Origin: Botryosphaeria dothidea
Lineage: Eukaryota; Ascomycota; Dothideomycetes; Botryosphaeriales; Botryosphaeriaceae
DNA: 64,000 bases
Assembly (NCBI GenBank): GCA_011503125.2
Contig: WWBZ02000051.1
Span: 3,224,001 to 3,288,000, forward strand
Direction of reading: 5' to 3'
Shown here one piece after another: positions 53,554-61,858 of the stretch (its first letter is position 1; every line of letters begins with the position of its first letter). The position numbers and the translations under genes are program-made. Below the pieces are notes generated by a model. That model did no database searches. It was given only the letters and a program-made list of their open reading frames with translations, and was not told the DNA's origin.

Positions 53554-55641
53554 TCACCCATCCGCTCCACCCAACAGCTTCTTCCACCCTACAAGAAGCC
53601 TATCCAGCTGCACACGTTCTCTGAACCTTTCCCAAAAGCCCTCAACAACCTGCGCCGATTGCTCCACCAAGCCGTCACGCTGAAAATCCTGCGCCCTAGC
53701 CGCCACCTTCTTTGGCAACGGCGCAGCAGAAGGCTTTCCAACATCCAACTCCACAACACCTGTGTGCGTGCGATACTTGACAACCCTCGGGCCAAACGCC
53801 CCAAACTCTCTCAAGAAGTCCGGGATGGCCGTGTACGCCCAATCAGGGTAGGTCTCGTACATAACCTCCCTGGCCAGCCCAGCCGTCCCATCCTCATTCA
53901 TCACCTCGTGCACAAACCCGTACCCATTGCCCCGCGCCATATACATCTGGCACCACCTCTTAATCAGCACGCGATCGCGCTGCACCGTCGCCACTCCCGC
54001 ATTCCGCATACCCATCAACGACGACAGCGACGACCTCGGCGCGCGGCCCTCAGCCACATCCTTCTTCGCTTGCCGTAACGCCTCAATGGCAGCCCGCGCC
54101 TTCGCGACGTCTGAGCGGTAGACTTCAAACCCGTCGCGGATGCGCTGGGCGACCATGTCATAGCGCTGGAAGCGGGTGAGGTTGCTGATGCTCATGTGGA
54201 ACATCTTCATCGACGGGCGCACGCTGTACGGCGGCTTGGTCAACGTCTGCCACAGCTTCTCGGGCGCCGACAGAGGCAGCCGGGTCGGCGTGCAGTGTTT
54301 GCGCTTGAAGCGGCCGGAGCGGACCATCGACTGCACGTGCGTCCAGGTGAAGAGCTCGGCCCAGATCTTCGTGGGGATGGGGAGGTTGTACGAGCTGCTG
54401 ATGAAGTCCGTGAGGCGCAGTGCGGCGGGGACTTGCGAGTTGCTGCCGAAGGCGTGGGCGACGGTGTAGAGGAGGTGGTTGGTCGGATGGAGCGGGGACG
54501 TGGGCACAAAACGCTTGGGGGGAGAACGCTGGCGTCCGGAGGTCATGAGTTGGTCGACTTCGATGTTCCAAACACGCCTAAGAATGTCCTTCACGGCAGC
54601 CATGTTCCCCTCGCGCGCAAAGGACGTGATCAGGCACGCAATTGTGGTTTCGTCTCCGAGATTGGACCCTTCGAGGAGCTTATTGAAGAGAGCTTTGACC
54701 TGCATCTCGTAGCCACCTAGTGGAGGCGCGTAAGACAGCCGCTGCGCTCGTCTGGCCGATAGGTAGTACTTGTCAACCCTGAAGCTGAGCGGATTTCTCC
54801 AGCCGACCGTCGTTTTATCCAGGCGTCTCTCCCACAGAATCGCATGCATGAACGCGTTGTAGCAATCCGTATCAGGCTGTAGGCCGTCCTCGTGTAGATC
54901 TTTCCATAAACCCATTACCAGAGACTTATCAGCTGTTGACGCAGCGCACCTCAGCATCAACTTGTAGTCCAACAAGCTCAGCGGGACATTGCTGACACTC
55001 CTCCGGATGGCGACCGTTATTTGCAAAGCTTTCATGATCTGACCCATATAGGCATTCAAAGACGGCAAGTCCGATCGACGCACCCACCACGAGTGCTCCA
55101 AGGCCTGATGAAGCTCGCGCAGCTGACGGCTCGAGCTGATGAGGCGGAGCATCTCGGTAAAGGTGGCCGGTTGTATAGAGCAGACGAAAGCGGCATCGTG
55201 AGCGCCGGCAATCATGCATTGAACGATGTTATCGACTTCGCGCGTGCGCAAAGCAGTCCGAAGGCCTTTTACATAGTCGATTTTCTCGGTCTCGCTTGTG
55301 CGGGGTATCTCGAAGGGTGGGCGGTTGGGTCGTCGTTGACGGCGGATTGGAACGTCTGCTACCTCCCGCGGCGTAACATTTTCGGGCGTGGCTGTCTCAG
55401 GTGCGATATCGGGGCTCCAGAGCTCGCCGATTGAGATGGGATGATCGACGGCGGAGATGGTATAGGCATGGCGGCGTTGTTGTTGTTGAGCTCCTGAGAG
55501 ACGGGTCGCAGCGGGCGAGGAGTTGAGTCGGCGTCGCGAAGGTCGGGTAGTAGCTGATACAGCTGACAGTGAGGCATTGGCGACTAGTCGCGCTAAATTG
55601 AAGCGGATGCTGCCGCTCGTGGCGGTGGCAGCTGGCGTCAT
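53554..55641 (-). CDS. Mitochondrial PPR-like protein (RNA expression factor)
   Basis: A single 695-residue frame. The N-terminus is Ser/Thr/Arg-rich, with few acidic residues, and a QQQQRRHAYTIS junction fits a mitochondrial targeting peptide. The body is all-helical with degenerate PPR-like repeats: LLDYKLMLRCAASTADKSLV with GLWKDLHEDGLQPDTDCYNAF, TTIACLITSFAREGNMAAVK and PTNHLLYTVAHAFGSNSQV. LPIPTKIWAELFTWTHVQS resembles the fungal ATP13/AEP2-CYA5-type group, which stabilises or translates specific mitochondrial mRNAs. The exact target cannot be told. Alternative Met codons near the start are few, so 55641 is kept. Confidence 0.75.
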   Translation of the reverse strand: MTPAATATSGSIRFNLARLVANASLSAVSATTRPSRRRLNSSPAATRLSGAQQQQRRHAYTISAVDHPISIGELWSPDIAPETATPENVTPREVADVPIRRQRRPNRPPFEIPRTSETEKIDYVKGLRTALRTREVDNIVQCMIAGAHDAAFVCSIQPATFTEMLRLISSSRQLRELHQALEHSWWVRRSDLPSLNAYMGQIMKALQITVAIRRSVSNVPLSLLDYKLMLRCAASTADKSLVMGLWKDLHEDGLQPDTDCYNAFMHAILWERRLDKTTVGWRNPLSFRVDKYYLSARRAQRLSYAPPLGGYEMQVKALFNKLLEGSNLGDETTIACLITSFAREGNMAAVKDILRRVWNIEVDQLMTSGRQRSPPKRFVPTSPLHPTNHLLYTVAHAFGSNSQVPAALRLTDFISSSYNLPIPTKIWAELFTWTHVQSMVRSGRFKRKHCTPTRLPLSAPEKLWQTLTKPPYSVRPSMKMFHMSISNLTRFQRYDMVAQRIRDGFEVYRSDVAKARAAIEALRQAKKDVAEGRAPRSSLSSLMGMRNAGVATVQRDRVLIKRWCQMYMARGNGYGFVHEVMNEDGTAGLAREVMYETYPDWAYTAIPDFLREFGAFGPRVVKYRTHTGVVELDVGKPSAAPLPKKVAARAQDFQRDGLVEQSAQVVEGFWERFRERVQLDRLLVGWKKLLGGADG

Positions 55642-57394
55642 TGCCCGGAGTCGTTATCGTGAGGTCCACAATTGCACCGCGAGTGTCCGAAAGCCTCACG
55701 GCGCATCCCGGTCGCTGATTCCTTGGCGTGTTTGCGCTGTTTACTCCTGCCTTCCACACCCCAATCACCCAGCGTTCCCATCACAACGCCGACTCAACAT
55801 CACTCCGATCTGACCTTGCTACAATCGTCGGCCAGCAGCATATCCATCCAATCCGTTACCAAGACATACCAGGACCCGACTCCGGTCGATGCAACCTAGC
55901 TACCTTTGCCGTGACACAGCTCCTTTGCCTGACAGCACTCACAACCTTAAATGTCTTCGATGCGCACTACACCTCGCATCCAAGACTACATCTTCCTTGG
56001 GCTGTGAGTATCGATCAATCCCTCCTGGATAGTTGACATCATCCAAAGAAGAATTTGCCATACTACTTATCCGAAACACTGCCGCAAGCTGGAACCCGTA
56101 AGGCGGATTGAAGGTATCATTGTATGTGTGGTGTTCCCTTGTCCTCATATTCGCAGAAAGAGGAAGAATTAAAGTCATGACGATATCCGTTGCAAACGAC
56201 ACAGCCGGCACTGTTCCTCCCTTGCCTGGTCCCTTGGCGGTTCACGGTCATGCCGACCATTTCATTTCTATCACCTGCCCATCGTAATTATACGTGCAGA
56301 CTCCACCGCGGCAGGCTTTGCCATCACTCGATGCCTATATTACGTCTCTGTCGAATGTGTAAAGATTGAAAGAAGGATTTGGATGGCTTTCTTCAACCAA
56401 GCTTTGCCACTAATTGCCGAGCAGCCTTGACACGAAACACAACCCTACTTATCTTTTGTGCAGATGTCACCAGAGCCATGACACGCGGTAGGCTGAATGT
56501 GACGTCTCGGCGGGTTGTCTTGCTCGCGTGGCTCTGTCCCTCAAACCGCCACCCGGGTCTCTGTACCGCAGACACGAACATCCATTTTGGGCGGTTCTGA
56601 GCCCGCCGAGTCATTCAGTACGCCCAAATCGGGAACTCCTGACCAGTATGCAGAAATCCACGCGAGACATCACGAAAATTGACCATCTTCAAACCTTCAG
56701 TATTACAAAACTAAGTCAATCAGGACTTGCAATGTCTCATCCCGGCTACATGGCTCTTGGGTTTTGGCACTACTTCTGAGAATGATCGTGCGAGAGCATA
56801 CCCACTGTTATGATCTTCTCTTCTGTAAATTGTCATCATCGTCATCACCATATCATATTGACGCGGATGATTCTGCGCCTTCAGTATGAAGTTTTGCAAT
56901 GTACATGCGATGCTTATCGGCGCTTATCGGGGGAATTTTCCCACTGTCCCTTGCGTTCTCGACGACGTCGATCTTTCTCGCTTTTCAAAATTCCTCCCTG
57001 CATTCCCCGGAAAGTTCCAACCCCATCGATCGATCGCGGACTTTGCCATGCTCACAGATGCTTGGCCTCCATCCTCTTGTCCTGTCCTCATCGGCCACAC
57101 CGGGACTTTGATTGCGTTGGGCCATCGAATTCCAACACTCAAGCATTCTCACCACCCAAAACCACAGCCCCCGGGTGCTAAGCCACGCTGTAACGAGATA
57201 TTGCCACCAGGGACATGTTCTAGAACCCATTAGCTCGCTCAGCGTTTGCATCCTGAAAGCCACTGCAGTCATCTGTAACCTGTCCAGACTTAACTTTCCT
57301 TGGCTTTCATAATGAGCTTGGTGCTTGTCTACGAGGCCCAGCCATAGCGATTGAGCCTCTGCACAATTCCGGTCTTCGCCGAGGTGACCTTGAC
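55642..57394. other. Large intergenic region
   Basis: 1.75 kb. Short frames only, none with recognisable similarity. It carries the PPR-gene promoter on one side and the secreted-protein promoter on the other. Confidence 0.45.
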
Positions 57395-57401
57395 TATATA
57401 A
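57395..57401 (+). promoter_or_regulatory. TATA box of the small secreted protein gene
   Basis: TATATAA lies 98 bp upstream of the ATG at 57499, a good distance for a strongly regulated fungal gene with a short leader. Confidence 0.55.
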
Positions 57402-57498
57402 GTCTCCCAAAGCTGCTTCAAAATCAAAGCTACAAAATCACAGGTCCAAGTTATCAGCAACATCACCAGATCCCAAAATTCCAGACCCAACATTCAAC

Positions 57499-58002
57499 AT
57501 GAAATCTGCATCTCCATTTCTCTTCTTCCTTGCATTCGCATCTTCTGTGCAAGCTTCCCCGGCCGGAGACCTCCCTAGAAAGGCTATGGACCTGCGTGAT
57601 CTCAGTACATCTGGTATGCCACGAGTCCTCATGGTCCAACCCAATACCATAAGATACTGACTTTGCTAATAGAGACACCTACTACTGCATCCTCTGGAAT
57701 CTTTGCCGAGTTCGCGGCTCCATCGTTGGTCTCCGAGTCCGTCATGCCTGTGATGTTTCCCACGGGTAAATCTGGAGCACCAGGTTTCCCATGTCCCCTG
57801 ATGATTTGTAAGGATTACATGAACAAATGCGGCAAGAAATATGGAGGGTAGGCGCAACTCCAAAATCCTGCAAACGATGAGATATGGATTAATGCTCACG
57901 CCAGTTCGCAGTTGCTACGACATGTGCTTGGGAGAAGTAAAATACACCGACCCTGGCTGTCCCCCGAAAAAGCCAACGCCTACCTCGAGCAAGGCCCCTT
58001 GA
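57499..58002 (+). CDS. Small secreted cysteine-rich protein (effector-like)
   Basis: Three exons (57499-57613, 57673-57847, 57912-58002) join in frame to 126 residues. The first ~20 (MKSASPFLFFLAFASSVQAS) are a signal peptide, and LPRKAMDLRD follows like a short propeptide with a basic pair. The mature C-terminal part has six Cys: FPCPLMICKDYMNKC, then CYDMC, then PGC, enough for three disulfides. It ends in a Pro/Thr/Ser/Lys-rich tail. Both introns are GT-AG (59 and 64 bp). An alternative acceptor at 57904 opens a longer frame to 58172 but loses the last three Cys; I prefer the Cys-rich form. I recognise no family. Such proteins are often host- or microbe-interacting, but that is inference. 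Confidence 0.65.
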
Positions 58003-58515
58003 GGATGCCTTATCACAAGCCTTCGGTTCTCAAGAGCAAGAAATCCTTGAACTTTATGAGTTCTCATTTACATGTGTCTTATCTCTTAGTTTTCTATCCC
58101 TTTGCGCTACGTAATCAGGCAGCACAACTTTCAGTTGGCAAGAATAGCGATCCATCTCTTAGAAATCTATGATTTGCTTTCACATGATATACTTTATGCC
58201 TCTTGCCAATTGTGGCGCTCTAACTTTGTACTATATCGACCAAAATGAGGTGATCTTACCACACGCCGAGCCTTGAGCCCCAGGAAGCAACTAAACTTTC
58301 TTAGTCTCTCAGTAGCTGCTGTCCGAGTCACTGTATCTGATCGCTGGAACAATGAAGTATTGTCTTTTTTGCATAACACTGCGATGCTTTGTTCATCAAC
58401 ATCACCCGCTCGACAATGGGGAAGTCTTCATAAACAATAGAGCACATTGCTTTTGTCCCGAGATCATTTGGGGTTTTAAGTCCATGTGGCCCGCGGGTAA
58501 TACCATAACTACAAC
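58003..58515. other. Intergenic
   Basis: 3' flank of the secreted-protein gene, including an alternative frame to 58172, and promoter of the amidoligase-like gene. Nothing else seen. Confidence 0.4.
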
Positions 58516-59940
58516 GTGATCCGAAAAAAGCGTCGCACTCCAACGACAAATTCTAAGCCGGGATTTGTATCCTCTGTACTCATAGACGCGGCCATGCAGT
58601 CCGCAGATCAACATCAGGTGAGTGACAGCCCTGCCGGTCAGGGAAGCGAGGGACTGACCTTGGGTGTAGAGCTCGAGTTCGTGCTTATCGGAGACAAATG
58701 TGAGATCAAACACCTTCTCGGAAGATCCGCAGACTCCACAGACGACGGCGACTCAGCCCTCAAACTGGTCGCCAATGCACTTAGCGAAGACGGAACCGTC
58801 CCCGTGCACAATCCAGAAGATATCGTCGGCGACCTCTTCTGTCCGGAGTTGAAGAAGAACGAGGAAGCCTACAGCAAATGGACCATATCCAACGACATCA
58901 CCGTCATGCTAACGCGTGGAGAGTGGCGACACCTCCCCGAAACCTACATCCAAGAGTCGGTCGAGCTCCGCAGCCGCATCTTTAACCTAGCCCACGATGA
59001 TGCAAAGGGCGAAATCGCCCGCGTCCTCTCCATCCTCCACGCCAAACTCAACACCACCACCACCACCATCCGCCTCCTCACCAACAACACCTGCGGCCTC
59101 CACATCCACGTCGGCAAATCCCCCGACGGCACCCGCACCTTCCCCCTCCGCACGCTCAAATCCCTCTACCAGCTAGCCACCGGCTTCGAGCGCGCCATCG
59201 ACGCCCTCCACTCTGCGGACCGCATCACCTCTGCCCGCCAGGAGCTCACCATCCCGGCGACCTGCATCGCGCCGCCGAGCGCGCGTTTCCTTAACGACGC
59301 GGACAAGCGCGCGCTGCGCGACGCCGGCCCGCTGGACTGGTGCGCCTACGTCGAGCGCGCCCTCCAGCACGAGCTCGACGTCGGCGCCCGCCTGACCGCC
59401 TGGAACAAGCACGTCGCGTACAACCTCAACAACACGACCGTCTCCGAGACCCAGTGGAGCCGCGTGCGCGCGGGCATGCGGCGCTCGCCGTACAAGAAGT
59501 GGACGGTCGAGTTTCGCCAGCATCGCGGGACGCTGGACGCGGGCGAGGTCGGCGCGTGGATGGATGTAGTCGTCGCAATAGTGAGGTTTGCGGAGCGGTG
59601 CGAGCCGGAATTGTTACAGGATCTGCTAGTCGCACATGTGCGGGATCCGGAGTTTGGGCCGAGGGAGTTTTTGAGGATAGTTGGCGTGCCGGAGGCGGCG
59701 GTGGCGTTTTATGAGAGGCAGTTGAGGGGCGAGGTTGATGTCTCGCCGGTGCTGCGGCATGTGGATGAGGAGGTGAATAGGCTCCTGACGCGGAACCGTT
59801 TAGATACCATAGATCGCCGCAGCCTGCAGTCGATAAAGTATGCTGTTGTACAGAAGCTTGTGGATCGGCAGTATGGCAATGTCCCATTGGTTGTCCTCCA
59901 CGCGCTTCTTGAATTCATTAGGAAGATGGGAAGTAGTTAA
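58516..59940 (+). CDS. Amidoligase-like protein (Amidoligase_2 family)
   Basis: An open frame of 474 residues; an internal Met at 58594 (MQSADQHQVSD) is an equally plausible start. TLGVELEFVL opens the domain, matching the GVE(F/L)E entry of the amidoligase family (glutamine-synthetase-like carboxylate-amine ligase fold). TCGLHIHVG and the C-terminal VEFRQHRGTLDAGEVGAWMD follow, including conserved metal/ATP-site residues. Such enzymes couple amines to carboxylates with ATP; bacterial relatives act in peptide modification or polyamine use. Fungal members are widespread but unstudied. The middle (59030-59560) is clearly more C-rich at third positions than the ends. No signal peptide. Confidence 0.8.
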   Translation: MIRKKRRTPTTNSKPGFVSSVLIDAAMQSADQHQVSDSPAGQGSEGLTLGVELEFVLIGDKCEIKHLLGRSADSTDDGDSALKLVANALSEDGTVPVHNPEDIVGDLFCPELKKNEEAYSKWTISNDITVMLTRGEWRHLPETYIQESVELRSRIFNLAHDDAKGEIARVLSILHAKLNTTTTTIRLLTNNTCGLHIHVGKSPDGTRTFPLRTLKSLYQLATGFERAIDALHSADRITSARQELTIPATCIAPPSARFLNDADKRALRDAGPLDWCAYVERALQHELDVGARLTAWNKHVAYNLNNTTVSETQWSRVRAGMRRSPYKKWTVEFRQHRGTLDAGEVGAWMDVVVAIVRFAERCEPELLQDLLVAHVRDPEFGPREFLRIVGVPEAAVAFYERQLRGEVDVSPVLRHVDEEVNRLLTRNRLDTIDRRSLQSIKYAVVQKLVDRQYGNVPLVVLHALLEFIRKMGSS

Positions 59941-60151
59941 AGGAGTGAATTAGTGCAAGTCATGTAACCTTAGGAGTGCAGGCGTTTCTTGTGCCTTTCC
60001 AGATTCCTGTTTTTTTTTTCCGAAGTCTTCAGAGATAGATTATCAACAGAATTGTTATCAACCATTAATTGATCTTTCTATGAACGTTTCGGCAAAATCA
60101 TCCCATGTAATGCTAACCCGTACAGAAAACATTCATGACCCAGTTATATTG

Positions 60152-60298
60152 TGTAGGATATCACTCGTCTTTGAGACGAAGCGTGTCTCACTATATAGCT
60201 TAGTCACAATCACTAGTATAAGAGGCAAGCGGGTTACCTACCCTCTCCCTCTTCATGCCAATCATCAATAGATCATCGTTGTTCATCAACAATCAACA
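60152..60298 (+). mobile_element. Solo LTR (Copia-like), copy 2
   Basis: This 147-bp element runs from TGTAGGATATCAC to CATCAACAATCAACA. Perfect 5-bp direct repeats TATTG flank it (60147-60151 and 60299-60303). It aligns along its whole length with 12304-12451, with about ten differences, several of them C/T or G/A. No internal retrotransposon domains are nearby. Confidence 0.88.
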
Positions 60299-60397
60299 TA
60301 TTGGTCAGCTTCCTGCAACCATATATTCTTCCATCCAGACAAGATCATTGTCATCTTTGCTTCGTTGACATTCGTTGAAGTATTCCTGCGGCCCATC

Positions 60398-61521
60398 TTA
60401 AGGAGAGCTCACTTCACGCACCTTCTCCTGCACCTTCTCCCCTCTACCCTCTTCAGCAACCACCTTCTCAAGCTTCGTCGGCGGAGCCTCCGGCCTCGGA
60501 TGTTTCAAGTCTCCAAGGTCGAGTATGCCCAGCCGCTCACCAACTCGAGTGGTGAGCACCGGATCCGCGCCGCCACGCCAGGTCCCGAGACCGAGTTCCT
60601 CATGCGCGAGCCGCTGCAGCTGTAACGTCTCATTAGCCCACCACTCCAGTCGCAAATACTTGTCCAGGCTGTGACGCTTCTGAATGTAGCTGACTATCGC
60701 CTCGAGGGTGTACGATGTGATGATATGATTCCGCCGAGCACGAGGGTCAGGCAGAGGCCGAAAGTGTTGAAGTTGGTGTAAGCGGTGGTGAGAATTTTTT
60801 GAAGATGTACGGTTAGCTTTCTTGTCTCATTTGAAAGATGTGAGGAGCAATGCTTACTTGATTGTCGCAAAAGTAGCGTTGTGCATCGTCCTTCGGTGGA
60901 ATGATCCACTTCTGTATAGCCGGTTTTGAAGGGCCAGTGGCGTACTGCACAGCTCGGGATTGAAGAAGTGAAAGGGCACCTGTAAATCAATGCTCGAGAT
61001 CCAATTGCCATTGATTGTCTCGAAGCGGGCCCTGCATGCTTCCTTGAAGACCATACCTAGACGTCAAGGATGCTATGCCCAGATTCTGCACAATGGCAGC
61101 CGGCGCGAAGTTCAAGAGGGTTGATCGGCATCTTCAACGCATCATACTTCTTAAATTCCGGCCAAAGAGTCTTTGCGTTCTCGAAGTTGTCCATCGTGGC
61201 TGCCAAGGGTGAACATTGTTTCTCTTTCGGAAGATTTGGGTTGCACAGTTGGTACTGTTGACTACAGCCCATCACTGATACCACATCATCGGCCATGTAG
61301 AGATCAACATATTCCTCCTGTCCGTCTCCTGTTTGAGAGACGGTTTGTGAATATTTCTGATGGGCTGAATATCAAGGATCGTTCATCTCGTTGGCGCACA
61401 CAATGTTGTTGGAGGAGAGGAAGTACGTTTCGAAATTTGTCTGGGGATTCCTGCGCTGTGGGATAGGATTGAAGTCTGAGATCGTCGGACCTACTGAACC
61501 GTTTGCGAATGAATCAGGCAT
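60398..61521 (-). pseudogene. Fungal integral membrane protein with GC-QYQ-CNP motif, broken
   Basis: The minus strand carries pieces of a protein family I know from filamentous fungi as uncharacterised membrane proteins: VVSVMGCSQQYQLCNPN, LCLTLVLGGIISS (membrane segment), and the conserved end NETLQLQRLAHEELGLGTW with ERLGILDLGDLKHPR. The 5' exon (from 61521 or further upstream) meets TGA at 61372-61374, just before YSAHQK, where I would expect Trp (TGG). Near 60700 a one-base frame change splits the membrane segment from the C-terminal exon. Further breaks between 60790 and 61050 are likely. The N-terminal membrane region was not found. Confidence 0.6.
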
Positions 61522-61525
61522 CCTT

Positions 61526-61800
61526 CTATTGTGAAAGGTTAGAATCATGACAAGTCGTCGAGGCGGATGTAATCACGTACTGGATACTGTAGTCTTCCAA
61601 TAAACCCTTGCCGTTGGCACGCGAAGCATTCGCGCTGATGTAATCCCATCGCTCCAGAGTGAACTCGTCTGACTCTGGCCCCCACAGAGTCGGGCAAAAA
61701 TAGAAGCGTGTCCGTTGTGCTTCCATACAGCCGCGTTGAATGGTCGTCTTCTTTTCAAAGTCCCCACGGCTAACGGTGCACATTTGTGGACACTGGGGAA
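61526..61800 (-). pseudogene. Possible cytochrome P450 relic
   Basis: The minus-strand frame reads LWGPESDEFTLERWDYISAN, very like the segment before the heme loop of fungal P450s (WGPDAxEFxPERW). The flanks are scrambled across frames, and no heme Cys loop or ExxR was found. It is a decayed fragment at best; a chance match cannot be excluded. Confidence 0.35.
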
Positions 61801-61858
61801 GACTACACGACTGCCAGTAGGGGCGTTCACTCCAAGATGCTCGTTACTATCGATGAAA

